Positions 17,604-25,837 of a stretch of DNA of 64,000 nucleotides are shown piece after piece (the first letter of the stretch is position 1; each line of letters opens with the position of its first letter). Location: the NCBI RefSeq assembly GCF_000384295.1, contig NZ_KB913037.1:8817508-8881507 (forward strand), written 5' to 3'. The stretch is from Amycolatopsis balhimycina FH 1894. Its GTDB lineage: Bacteria; Actinomycetota; Actinomycetes; Mycobacteriales; Pseudonocardiaceae. Under the pieces are notes generated by a model. The model saw only the letters and a list, made by a program, of their open reading frames with translations. It did not search any database and had not been told where the DNA came from. Both the position numbers and the translations under genes were made by a program.

Positions 17604-18503
17604 ATGACCGACACCTGGGGCATTCCCGGCCCGGTTTTCGCGGGCCTCTACCTTGGCCTGCTGGTCCTGCCGGCGCTGTCCGCCGCGGTGCGCCTCCGGC
17701 TGCTGCGGCGCGGCCGCGCGGGCGGCGCGCCCGAGACGGCGGAAGAGCTCGCGTTGCTGACCGGCGGCCGCCCGCGCGTCGGCGAGGTCGTCCTCGCGCG
17801 GCTGCTGGAGCAGCAGGTCGTCCGGCTCGATGGCACCGGACGGCTCTCGCGCGTCACGGGCACAGCGTCCGACGATCTGGGCCGCGCGGCCGTGGGGAAG
17901 ACCGGCACGCGCGGCGCCTCGGTCGATTGGATCCGCCACACGGTCGGGGACCAGCCTGCGGTGGCGGAGCTGGAGGCCGGGCTGATCGCCCGTGGCCTGC
18001 TCGCCGACCCGCGGAAAGTCCGATCGATTTGGGTGTCCGCAGCGGTGGCGGCCTGGCTGCTGATCGTCCTCGGCCTGGTCCGGCTGCTCGCCGGGTCGAG
18101 CGCCGGGCACCCGGTGGGATACCTGCTCGGGCTGGCGGCCCTCGGCACGGTCGCGGCGATCGCCAGCACGGTCAAAGCGCGGAACGAACCGCAGGCCACA
18201 GCCACTTCCGCCGGCCGGGCGGCCGCCGAAGAGGCACGCCGGGCCGGGACACTCGTCGCCAGCCCGGCGGGTTCGGTCGCCTCAGGCGGCCTTGCCGGGC
18301 ACCCCGACAAGGATGTCCGGCTGGCAGTCACGCGCGCCATGCAGCGTTCGACGGCACGCACTTACAGCGGCCGAGGCCGGTTCTCGGGTGCCGCCGGTGG
18401 TGGGTTCGCCGGCTTCTACGGTGGCAGTTCCTCCGGCGGTGGGGGCTGCGGCGGCGGCAGCTCCTGTGGCGGCGGTGGAGGGGGAGGGGGCTGCGGCGGT
18501 TGA
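17604..18503 (+). CDS. TIGR04222 domain membrane protein with Gly/Cys-rich tail
   Basis: 299 residues. Helix 1 covers ~8-30 (PVFAGLYLGLLVLPALSAAV). The central cytoplasmic part reads like a duplicated winged-helix-like fold (GGRPRVGEVVLARLLEQQVV and DWIRHTVGDQPAVAELEAGL), and two further helices lie at ~145-190. The last 60 residues become Gly/Ser/Cys-rich (GGGGCGGGSSCGGGG). This is the TIGR04222 architecture, found almost only in actinobacteria and without known function. RBS GGAGG lies near 17590. Confidence 0.8.
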   Translation: MTDTWGIPGPVFAGLYLGLLVLPALSAAVRLRLLRRGRAGGAPETAEELALLTGGRPRVGEVVLARLLEQQVVRLDGTGRLSRVTGTASDDLGRAAVGKTGTRGASVDWIRHTVGDQPAVAELEAGLIARGLLADPRKVRSIWVSAAVAAWLLIVLGLVRLLAGSSAGHPVGYLLGLAALGTVAAIASTVKARNEPQATATSAGRAAAEEARRAGTLVASPAGSVASGGLAGHPDKDVRLAVTRAMQRSTARTYSGRGRFSGAAGGGFAGFYGGSSSGGGGCGGGSSCGGGGGGGGCGG

Positions 18504-18579
18504 AACGCCGACGCGGCCGCCCGCGTCTCGCGGCTACGGTAACCGCACCCTGGAACAGGCTGTCTTCGATGTGGCGCAG

Positions 18580-18953
18580 CTGATGACGACCTCGACAGTC
18601 CGGGTCTACGCCCGGACGGGACGGTGGCGAGCCGCACGGCAAGCCCGGCCGGACCCAGCTCCTACCTGCTGGCGACCGACGACCTCGCGACCGGTGGCCC
18701 GTGGACGATCACGGTGACGGCGGTGCGGCCCGGTCTCGTCCCGGCGACGGCGACCCTTGACTGGACTGTCCCGCCTGCCGCGGTTTTCGCCCGGCAGCCC
18801 GTCTACTCCTGGTCACCGCTGACCGCATACACCGGGTGGCTCGCGATCGCCGCGCTCTTGCTGGGCGGGACGGCGTTGGGGTTGGTCGCCTCTCGGATGC
18901 GACGGACTCGTGAGCGTGAAAGCGTGTCGGCGGCGGTGGTGTCGCACTCGTGA
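18580..18953 (+). pseudogene. C-terminal fragment of a CopC/YtkA-like copper-handling membrane protein
   Basis: The open frame gives DLDSPGLRPDGTVASRTASP, then YLLATDDLATGGPWTITVTAV and DWTVPPA, a beta-sandwich segment resembling YtkA/FixH- or CopC-like copper proteins, followed by one helix (WLAIAALLLGGTALGLVASR). Only about 110-125 residues remain; GTG 18624 could serve as a start, but the N-terminal domain is missing and no RBS precedes it. Probably a remnant, although a short functional protein cannot be excluded. Confidence 0.5.
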
Positions 18954-18973
18954 CGAAAGCAAACGGACAGTCA

Positions 18974-19000
18974 ACCGGCGGGGCGGTTCGCCCCGCCGGT
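18974..19000 (+). terminator. 12-bp GC hairpin before uppP
   Basis: ACCGGCGGGGCG and CGCCCCGCCGGT flank a three-base loop. Strong factor-independent-type hairpin separating the CopC-like remnant from uppP. Confidence 0.75.
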
Positions 19001-19059
19001 GAGGCTGGTCGCTACTGTTCGGCGCGCCCCGATTCCGCCGGTAGCGAAGGAAAAGACTG

Positions 19060-19896
19060 TTGAGCGTGATCGACATCGGCCAGGCCGTCATCCTGGGAGT
19101 CGTCGAAGGGCTGACCGAGTTCCTGCCGGTCTCCTCGACCGGGCACCTGAAGATCGCCGAGGGATTCCTCGGCATCCCGGTGGACGACCAGGCGGTGGTG
19201 GGCTTCACCGCGGTGATCCAGGTCGGCGCCATCGCGGCAGTGCTGGTCTATTTCTTCCGGGACATCATCCGGTTCGCCGCGGCGTGGGGCCGTGGGCTGG
19301 TGCGGCCGGAGGCGCGGCAGGAACACGACTACAAGTTCGCGTGGTGGGTCATCTTCGCCACGGTGCCGATCGTCGTGGCGGGCCTGCTCTTCCAGCCGCT
19401 GATCAAGGGACCGCTGGCTTCCCTATGGGTGGTCGCCGGATCGCTGATCGCCGGCAGCGCCGTCATGTGGGCCGCCGACCGGTTCGGCACGGGCGAGCGC
19501 CGGGAGGCCGAGACGACGCTGCCGGACGCGATGCTGGTCGGTTCGTCGCAGATCCTCGCCCTCTTGTTCCCCGGTTTCTCCCGATCCGGAGCCACTATTT
19601 CGACGGGGCTGCTGCGGGGGCTGGATCGCGTCGCGGCGACCCGGTTGTCGTTCTTCCTGTCCATTCCCGCGCTGACCGGCGCCGGTGTGTACGAGCTGAA
19701 GGACGCGGTCGGTGGCGGGGTGGACGTACTGCCGTTGCTGGTCGGGACGGTGGTGTCGTTCGTCGTGGCCTACGCGTCCATCGCGTGGCTGCTGAAGTTC
19801 GTGGCGGGGCACACGTTCACGGCTTTCGTGGTCTACCGGGTCGTCGTCGGTGTCGCGCTGCTGGGTCTGCTGGTGACCGGCGTCCTCAATCCCTGA
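19060..19896 (+). CDS. uppP: Undecaprenyl-diphosphatase (UppP/BacA)
   Basis: 278 residues from TTG 19060, with GAAGGAAAAG upstream. It hydrolyses undecaprenyl diphosphate to the monophosphate for reuse as the lipid carrier of peptidoglycan and other cell-wall polymers. Both catalytic signatures are present: GLTEFLPVSSTGHL (~15-29) and LFPGFSRSGATIS (~168-180). Eight hydrophobic helices and the length match the family. It lies close to other carrier-recycling genes (DedA at 23270 and PAP2 at 36809), but no BlaI-type operator is seen directly upstream. Confidence 0.95.
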   Translation: MSVIDIGQAVILGVVEGLTEFLPVSSTGHLKIAEGFLGIPVDDQAVVGFTAVIQVGAIAAVLVYFFRDIIRFAAAWGRGLVRPEARQEHDYKFAWWVIFATVPIVVAGLLFQPLIKGPLASLWVVAGSLIAGSAVMWAADRFGTGERREAETTLPDAMLVGSSQILALLFPGFSRSGATISTGLLRGLDRVAATRLSFFLSIPALTGAGVYELKDAVGGGVDVLPLLVGTVVSFVVAYASIAWLLKFVAGHTFTAFVVYRVVVGVALLGLLVTGVLNP

Positions 19897-19905
19897 CCTG
19901 AACGG

Positions 19906-19937
19906 CCGCCCGGCCGGGGACGAACCCGGCCGGGCGG
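19906..19937. terminator. Bidirectional terminator between uppP and a convergent phosphodiesterase gene
   Basis: A perfect 13-bp stem (CCGCCCGGCCGGG with its complement at 19925-19937) surrounds a six-base loop. It sits in the 44-bp gap between two convergent stop codons and can serve both. Confidence 0.8.
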
Positions 19938-19940
19938 ACG

Positions 19941-21560
19941 CTACCGGGGAAGGACCTCGGTGCCTTCGATGCGCACGGCTTGCAGCGCGTCCGGCCGCAG
20001 GCCCAGCAGCCGCAGGATGGTCGGCGCGATCTGCGTGGTGCCGACGGGGGTGGCGACCGCGTGGGGGCGGCCGGGTCCGGTGATCACCAGCGGGACGTCG
20101 CGGTCGTCGGCCGCGGCACCGCCGTGTTCGGCGATCTTCTTGGTGCCGCCGGTGTAGACGACGCCGTACTGCGCGATGCCAACGAGGTCGGGCACCCGCG
20201 GGTCACCGGGCCGGGCGTGGAAGTAGCGGGCAGCGTCATCGCCCGAGTAGGCCCGGTCGAGTCCGGAGTGGACGAACGGCTTCGGCGCTCCGGAGATGTC
20301 GTTGCCGAGCCCGGACCGGGTCAGCAGGTAGTTCTTCGCGAACGTCGTCGCGACGGTGGAACGATCGGTCAGCCACAGCACCATGGCGTCGTCGTCGGTG
20401 GCCAGGGTCACGAGGTCGGCCGCGCCGGGGTGGGCGGCGCGCCACGCGCCGTTGAGACCGTCGAGCAGGGCGCCGTCGTCGATCCTGGTCAGGGCGGACG
20501 GGGCGGTCGGCGACTGGCCGTGCTTGGCCGAGAGCACGATGGTCGTGCTGCGGTCGAGGTGACGTCGCTTCAGTTCGGCGGTGATGGCGCCGAGCTGCTG
20601 GTCGACGAAGTCCAGCGCCGAACTCAGAACCGGACCCGGGCCACCGTCTCCGGGCAGGTAGCCGCCGGTGCGGCCACCGGAGAGCGGCAGTTTCTGCGCT
20701 GTGGACACGGATTGGAAGTTGAGTCCGAAGATGGCCGGCGTACTCACCCGGTGGGCGCCGCTGTGGTCATATCCGCCGATTTCGTTGAGCACCGCGCGGA
20801 CCTTGTAGGAGTCGTAGCGCTGGGTCGCGGCGTTGTCGGTGGTCCAGTCGCCGGTCGTGCCGGGGACCAGGCTGTTGATCTCCGGGGTGAACAGGTCCTG
20901 CACGCCGGTACCCGTCGGCCCGTCGAGGATTTCGTACGCGGGGTGCTTGTCGGCCCACGCGGTGCGCAGGCCGGCTTGGCGGGCGACCTCGAACACGGTG
21001 TTGACCTGGAGGTACTGATGGGGGTAGACGGGCGTGCAGGTCCGCGGATCGACGGGAAGACGGGCCGGGTCGAGGAGCGATTGCGGTGCTCCGGTCATGG
21101 CGAGGACGTTGCCGGGCAGGCCGGGCAGACCCTGGCCCGCGTCGATGGCGTTCTTCGTTCGGTCGAGGTCTTCGGTGTAGTTCACCGCCGTTCCGGGCCG
21201 TGCGCCGACGCAGGAGGTCGTGCCGGCCGGGAGGAGAGCACGGTTGTAGGTCGCGTCGTAGTAGACCCCGGTCGTCGCGGGCCCACCGCCGGTGACCTGG
21301 GCGAGGAGCCCGGGGAAGGAGTCCGACGGCACGGGGGTGCGTGCGTGGGTGTACTCGGTGCCGTGGCCGAGAAGGGCGGCCAGCGTCGAGCCCGGGTGGG
21401 TGGTGGTGTAGCGGGTGAGGTCCGACTGGTGCATCCCGTCGACCGAGATGAGCAGGACGTGGGTGGAGCGATCACCGGCGGACGCGGGCGGCGCGGTCAC
21501 GGCGACGGTGGCCGCTGCGACCACGGCCAGCGCGGCGGTTCTCGATCGAGTACTCGGCAC
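19941..21560 (-). CDS. Secreted alkaline-phosphatase-superfamily phosphodiesterase
   Basis: 539 residues. A signal peptide of ~28 residues (AALAVVAAATVAVTAPPASA) is cleaved after ASA. The metal site and nucleophile lie in LLISVDGMHQSDL (~34-46) and TPVPSDSFPGLLAQ (~84-97, Ser/Thr nucleophile). The distal metal ligands are seen in SAKHGQSP and near the C-terminus in GGAAADDRDVPLVI. The family is the type I phosphodiesterase/nucleotide pyrophosphatase branch. It probably acts outside the cell on phosphodiesters; substrate unknown. Confidence 0.8.
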   Translation of the reverse strand: MPSTRSRTAALAVVAAATVAVTAPPASAGDRSTHVLLISVDGMHQSDLTRYTTTHPGSTLAALLGHGTEYTHARTPVPSDSFPGLLAQVTGGGPATTGVYYDATYNRALLPAGTTSCVGARPGTAVNYTEDLDRTKNAIDAGQGLPGLPGNVLAMTGAPQSLLDPARLPVDPRTCTPVYPHQYLQVNTVFEVARQAGLRTAWADKHPAYEILDGPTGTGVQDLFTPEINSLVPGTTGDWTTDNAATQRYDSYKVRAVLNEIGGYDHSGAHRVSTPAIFGLNFQSVSTAQKLPLSGGRTGGYLPGDGGPGPVLSSALDFVDQQLGAITAELKRRHLDRSTTIVLSAKHGQSPTAPSALTRIDDGALLDGLNGAWRAAHPGAADLVTLATDDDAMVLWLTDRSTVATTFAKNYLLTRSGLGNDISGAPKPFVHSGLDRAYSGDDAARYFHARPGDPRVPDLVGIAQYGVVYTGGTKKIAEHGGAAADDRDVPLVITGPGRPHAVATPVGTTQIAPTILRLLGLRPDALQAVRIEGTEVLPR

Positions 21561-21942
21561 GGATCTCTCCTTCGACTACGGGCGGCCGGTGTGGGGGCCG
21601 AAGGCATTCCAAGCCGGGCACACGGCGGCCAGGGCACACCGAAACGAATTCCGGATGAACGCTGCGACGCATTCGCCGCAGAACGCACAACCAGGACGAG
21701 TCGGACGTTACCCGGAAGGGTGAACCATAAGACGGCTGAGTCCATTTAACCGTCCTTTTGCTCTCGTGCAAGTGATCACTAATTCGGTTACCCCTAGCGT
21801 GGCAAGCCGTGACGGGACCTCGCGCCCGTTGCCGAGATTCCCCCCACTCGGCAACGGTGCTTTGCCGGGTCCCGGCACACCTCACCGGCACGTGCCCGCC
21901 CGCCCTTTCCGCCACCGCGGTGGACGGACCAGGAAAGAGTCC
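21561..21942. promoter_or_regulatory. Divergent upstream region of phosphodiesterase and COG4705-like genes
   Basis: A 380-bp gap. It contains a partial dyad, TTACCC-GGAA-GGGTGAA (21709-21725), and AGGAAAGAG (21931-21939) as RBS for the gene at 21943. No ORF is supported. Confidence 0.4.
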
Positions 21943-23166
21943 ATGACCTCACAACGTGTTCTTCAGCCGCATCGCCAGCTGCTCAACAAAGTGCCGGAAA
22001 TCACGGTCTATTTCTGGATCGTCAAGGTGCTCTGCACGACGGTCGGCGAATCGGCGGCCGACTTCCTCAACGTCAACCTGAACCTCGGCTTGACCGGCGT
22101 CTCCGTCATCACCGGCGTCCTGCTGGCCGTGACACTGGCCGTCCAGTTCGCGACGAAGCGCTACGTGCCGGGCGTCTATTGGCTGACGGTGGCGCTCGTG
22201 AGCGTCTTCGGCACGTTGGTCACCGACAACCTCACGGACGCCGCAGGCGTGCCGCTAGAGACGAGCACCCTGCTCTTCGGCGTTCTCCTCGCGGTGACCT
22301 TCCTCGCGTGGTACGGCACCGAGAAGACCTTGTCCATCCATTCCATCGTCACCTGGCGTCGGGAGGCGTTCTACTGGCTGGCGATCCTGTTCACCTTCGC
22401 ACTCGGTACGGCGACCGGCGACCTCATGGCCGAGGTGCTGGGCCTGGGCTACCTCGCAACGGGCGCCATCGTGGCCGCCTTGATCGCCCTGCTCGCGATC
22501 GGGTGGCGGCTCGGGCTCCACCCGGTGCTGGCCTTCTGGTGCATCTACGTCCTGACTCGTCCGCTCGGCGCGTCGCTCGGCGACTACCTCGCACAGCCGC
22601 CGGATGCGGGCGGCCTCGGTCTGGGGACGACCGTGACCAGCGTGATCTTCGCGGCGGCCATCCTCGGTACCGTTCTCTATCTGTCGGTCGCGAAGCCTGA
22701 CCTCACGCCAGCGGCGCCGGCCAGTGCTTCGCGGGAGCGAGGTGGCCTGTGGCAGACCGTGGTGGTGCTCGCGCTGGTGCTGATCGCCGGGGCCACCGGC
22801 TATAGCGTGAGGAAGTCCGCGCTACAGGACTCGGCGGACCCTGCTCCGGTCGCCGCACCGAACGCGAGTGGCGGCGGCCCGGTCGCTCACGTCACGCCGC
22901 TGGGTGACCTCTCGGCCTTCCGGAAGATCACCCAGGACACGCTCGACCTGCTCAACGCCGGCAACCAGTCCGGCGCGACGAGCCGGGTCGACGACCTCGA
23001 GAGCCAGTGGGACGAGGCCGAGGCCCGGCTGAAGCCCAAGGATCGAGCCTCGTGGACCGAAATCGACGGCAAAATCGACAAGGTGCTGCGCGAGCTTCGG
23101 GCCACCAGCCCCCAGCCTGCCGACGAGAAGGCGGCTCTCACGGCCCTGCTCGGCTCGCTTGGATGA
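21943..23166 (+). CDS. COG4705-like membrane protein with extra C-terminal domain (copy 2)
   Basis: 407 residues from ATG 21943 (RBS AGGAAAGAG). Residues ~15-260 form the same multi-helix domain as 15563-16357. After a further helix (LWQTVVVLALVLIAGATGYS, ~270-290) comes a ~110-residue extracytoplasmic region rich in Asp/Glu/Lys (DLLNAGNQSGATSRVDDLES) that reads as a helical hairpin. This extra domain is absent from copy 1. Function unknown; location inner membrane with an outward tail. Confidence 0.75.
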   Translation: MTSQRVLQPHRQLLNKVPEITVYFWIVKVLCTTVGESAADFLNVNLNLGLTGVSVITGVLLAVTLAVQFATKRYVPGVYWLTVALVSVFGTLVTDNLTDAAGVPLETSTLLFGVLLAVTFLAWYGTEKTLSIHSIVTWRREAFYWLAILFTFALGTATGDLMAEVLGLGYLATGAIVAALIALLAIGWRLGLHPVLAFWCIYVLTRPLGASLGDYLAQPPDAGGLGLGTTVTSVIFAAAILGTVLYLSVAKPDLTPAAPASASRERGGLWQTVVVLALVLIAGATGYSVRKSALQDSADPAPVAAPNASGGGPVAHVTPLGDLSAFRKITQDTLDLLNAGNQSGATSRVDDLESQWDEAEARLKPKDRASWTEIDGKIDKVLRELRATSPQPADEKAALTALLGSLG

Positions 23167-23195
23167 GTCCCGGGTCCTCGGGGCGCCCGCAGCTC

Positions 23196-23213
23196 TTCTA
23201 CAATCGTGTAGAA
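23196..23213. promoter_or_regulatory. BlaI-type operator, site A (upstream of dedA)
   Basis: A perfect dyad, TTCTACA-ATCG-TGTAGAA, embedded in a longer perfect 14-bp inverted repeat (23189-23220). It matches the 7-4-7 layout of sites at 26915, 36753 and 37484. It lies 57 bp before the DedA start codon, where a repressor would block transcription. Confidence 0.7.
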
Positions 23214-23269
23214 GAGCTGCACGGGTGTCGGAGCGGTACGGAAGTCACCGTCGGAAGGTGGTCGCGGGC

Positions 23270-23905
23270 GTGAATCCACTGAGTGCGACGTCCTGGTTGT
23301 CCAGTCTGGGCACGGCCGGGGTGTTCCTGGTCTTGTTCGCCGAGACCGGGTTGCTGGTCGGCTTCTTCCTGCCCGGTGACTCCCTGCTGTTCACCGCCGG
23401 GCTGTTCTGCACCACCAGTGCCTCGGCGCCGGTGCACCTGTCCTTGCCGCTCGTGCTCGTGGCCTCGGTCGCCGGCGCGATTTCGGGTGCGCAGGTGGGG
23501 TTCGTGCTCGGCCGCCGGGGTGGCCGGGCACTGCTGGGGAAGATCGGAAATCCCCACCTGCACCGGGGTGTCGAGCGCGCCGAGGAGCTCTTCTCCCGGT
23601 ACGGCCACGCGAAGGCCATCGTTCTCGCCCGGTTCGTGCCGGTCGTGCGGACGGTGCTGAACCCGCTCGCGGGCATCCTCGACGTGCCCGCGCGGACGTT
23701 CCTGGTGTGGCAGGTGCTCGGCGGCCTGCTCTGGTCGGTCGGGGTCACGCTCGCCGGCTACGTGCTCGGCGCCAGCATTCCGGGAATCGACCAGTACCTC
23801 CTGCCGATCATCGCCGTCGTCGTGGTGGTCTCGCTGATCCCGCTGGCGCTGGAACTCCGGCGCGGTCGCAAGCGCCCGTCCGGCGACCCGGATCGCCGGC
23901 TTTGA
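23270..23905 (+). CDS. DedA-family membrane protein
   Basis: 211 residues from GTG 23270, with GGAAGGTGG upstream. It has the DedA (SNARE-associated/VTT) signatures: ETGLLVGFFLPGDSLLFTAG (~26-45), a Gly-rich GGRALLGKIG and the re-entrant ARFVPVVRTVLNPLAG (~123-138). Some DedA proteins (UptA) flip undecaprenyl phosphate back across the membrane, while others act on other lipids. Together with UppP and the PAP2 phosphatase in this window, a role in carrier recycling is plausible. The upstream palindrome at 23196 suggests control by the BlaI-family repressor encoded at 36310. Confidence 0.88.
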   Translation: MNPLSATSWLSSLGTAGVFLVLFAETGLLVGFFLPGDSLLFTAGLFCTTSASAPVHLSLPLVLVASVAGAISGAQVGFVLGRRGGRALLGKIGNPHLHRGVERAEELFSRYGHAKAIVLARFVPVVRTVLNPLAGILDVPARTFLVWQVLGGLLWSVGVTLAGYVLGASIPGIDQYLLPIIAVVVVVSLIPLALELRRGRKRPSGDPDRRL

Positions 23906-23960
23906 CCGTGCTCTGACTTTTCGCTTCCTTGTACAGATCTCGATCTCGTTGCGGTGGGAT

Positions 23961-25118
23961 ATGACCCGGACAGCGAACCTGTTGGCTGCGCCGGCGATGA
24001 TCCGTCGCAGGCGGCGGATCAAGAGGACGCTCCTCGTCTTCGCTGTTCTGCTGGTGTATCCGACGGTCACGTATGTCCAGGCGCTCACCGACCCCGGTGC
24101 CGCCACGTTCACGGCGCGGACGGCCGACTGGGCTCGCGAAATCGGCGCGGGTCCGGTCGTGAACGCGCTCGAGAACTGGTGGTACACCAGGCATCCACCC
24201 GCCGACAACCCACCCGGTGCGGACGCGCTGCCGAAGCCCGTGCCGCCGACGACCGGCGACACGGCGAACGCACCGGCCCCTTTGCCGGTCTCGCCGGACG
24301 CCTTGCCCGGAGAGGGCGTCTGGGCCCCGGAGGCGCGGATGTCCGGCGGGCAGGCCGCCGACTACACGGCCTTTGCGCGGCCGGACCGGGCCCACACGAG
24401 CGTGGTCGCCGGGATGGTGGCGTTCGACCAGAACTGGGTCCGTACTTCGTTGATCGCGGGGACCCGGGAACCCGGCGGTCCGGAATGGCCCGAACACGCG
24501 CGAGTCCCCGACTCCCTGCGAGCCATACTGCTCGCGACGTTCAACTCGGGCTTCAAATTCCGGGACACCGACGGCGGGTTCTTCGCCGACGGCCGTTACG
24601 GAAAGCCGTTGAAGGACGGCATGGCGTCGCTGGTGATCGATCGTTCGGGAGTGGCCACCGTCGGTGTGTGGGGCCGTGACGTCCGCCCGGGGCCGCAGGT
24701 GGCAGCGGTCCGGCAGAACCTCGAACTGATCGTCGACGGCGGTGTTCCGGTTCCCGGCCTCGCGGGCAACTCCGCGGGGCAATGGGGAAGTGCGGGCAAC
24801 CAGTTCCAGTTCACCTGGCGCTCGGGCATCGGGACCGATGCCCACGGCCGGTTGATCTATGTGGCCGGTAGCCAGCTCACGTTGACGGCCTTGGCCGGCG
24901 CCATGGCGTCCGCGGGCGTGGTCCGGGGGATGGAGCTGGACATCCACAGTGGCAGGGTCGACTGCACCCTGTTCCGTCCCGGCATCGAGGGGGCGCCGCC
25001 CAACACGCTGCTGCCGTCCATGCTGTCCCCGCCTGACCGCTATCTCACCGCTGACCAGCGTGATTTCTTCGCCGTCACGCTCCGCGCAGTCGCGGGAGCG
25101 ATTCCTGTCTCGGGCTGA
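23961..25118 (+). CDS. Phosphodiester glycosidase family protein (NAGPA-like), membrane-anchored
   Basis: 385 residues from ATG 23961; TTG 23949 is a possible alternative. An N-terminal membrane anchor (TLLVFAVLLVYPTVTYV) precedes a Pro-rich linker and a C-terminal NAGPA domain: LLATFNSGFKF, MASLVIDRSG, VRQNLELIVDGG, and GMELDIHSG near the end. NAGPA domains hydrolyse sugar phosphodiesters; bacterial members are cell-surface proteins. Its 3' end overlaps the convergent deacetylase gene by 79 bp. Confidence 0.75.
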   Translation: MTRTANLLAAPAMIRRRRRIKRTLLVFAVLLVYPTVTYVQALTDPGAATFTARTADWAREIGAGPVVNALENWWYTRHPPADNPPGADALPKPVPPTTGDTANAPAPLPVSPDALPGEGVWAPEARMSGGQAADYTAFARPDRAHTSVVAGMVAFDQNWVRTSLIAGTREPGGPEWPEHARVPDSLRAILLATFNSGFKFRDTDGGFFADGRYGKPLKDGMASLVIDRSGVATVGVWGRDVRPGPQVAAVRQNLELIVDGGVPVPGLAGNSAGQWGSAGNQFQFTWRSGIGTDAHGRLIYVAGSQLTLTALAGAMASAGVVRGMELDIHSGRVDCTLFRPGIEGAPPNTLLPSMLSPPDRYLTADQRDFFAVTLRAVAGAIPVSG

Positions 25119-25837
25119 TGTGGCGGCGTCGGCGGGAGGGTGAGGTCGGCGAGCCGGCCGACGCGGAGTCCGTGCCGCCGGCAGTCGTCGAGGATTTTCG
25201 GCACCGCGGCCAGGGTGGCCCGCCACGCGCCATTGCCGGTGGTGACGTCGCTGTCGTGGAGCAGGATCGTGCCCCTTGGCCCCAGCCGCCGCATGACCTT
25301 GCGGTGGATCGACTCCGGGGTGCAGCCTTCGGTCCAGTCGAAGCCCCACGTGCTCCAGAGCACCGGCGTGAGGTCCAGCGACCGCGCCGACGCCACGGAT
25401 GCGGCGCTGAAGACGCCGTAGGGCGGGCGGAACCACCGCGGCCGGACGCCGGCGAGGGACTCGAGGAGTGCGCGAGTGTCGAGGAGTTCGCGATGGGTGC
25501 GCCAGGGGGACTTGCGCAGCAGGCATCGGTGGTCCCAGCCGTGGACGCCGATCTCGTGGCCGGCCTCGGCGATCGCCCGGGTCAGCTGCGGTGCCCGCAG
25601 CGCCTCCGTCCCGAGCAGGAAGAAGGTGGCTTTGACGCCGTGGCGGTCCAGCAGCCGGAGGAAGTGCGGGGTCGACGCGGCCGAGGGCCCGTCGTCGAAG
25701 GTCAGCGCGACCTCGCCGTCCGCGGCGAGGCCGGCCAGCCGGGGCAGGAGGCCCCGCCGCGGCCCCGGCAGGAACGTCGCCGCCGGTCCGGCGTGCGCCA
25801 CCGCCGCCAGGGCAGCGAGGGTGAGAGCGGTTTTCAC
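25040..25837 (-). CDS. Polysaccharide deacetylase (NodB-type), secreted
   Basis: 265 residues with a short signal-like N-terminus (MKTALTLAALAAVAHAG). NodB motifs are intact: catalytic base and metal Asp in LTFDDGPS (~45-52), metal His pair in GHEIGVHGWDH, RPPYG, and LLHDSD near the end. It likely deacetylates a cell-wall or surface glycan. Its start overlaps the glycosyltransferase stop by four bases, so both are cotranscribed from the operator-bearing promoter near 26915. Confidence 0.85.
   Translation of the reverse strand: MKTALTLAALAAVAHAGPAATFLPGPRRGLLPRLAGLAADGEVALTFDDGPSAASTPHFLRLLDRHGVKATFFLLGTEALRAPQLTRAIAEAGHEIGVHGWDHRCLLRKSPWRTHRELLDTRALLESLAGVRPRWFRPPYGVFSAASVASARSLDLTPVLWSTWGFDWTEGCTPESIHRKVMRRLGPRGTILLHDSDVTTGNGAWRATLAAVPKILDDCRRHGLRVGRLADLTLPPTPPHQPETGIAPATARSVTAKKSRWSAVR

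Noticed and set aside
18292..18717. Second protein overlapping the Gly/Cys tail of the TIGR04222 gene
   Set aside because: The frame is an artefact of GC-rich repeats; the CopC-like fragment lies in a different frame.
19980..21749. 589-residue plus-strand open frame over the phosphodiesterase
   Set aside because: It is antisense to a gene with a signal peptide and intact metal motifs; its own sequence is low-complexity Gly/Arg/Val.
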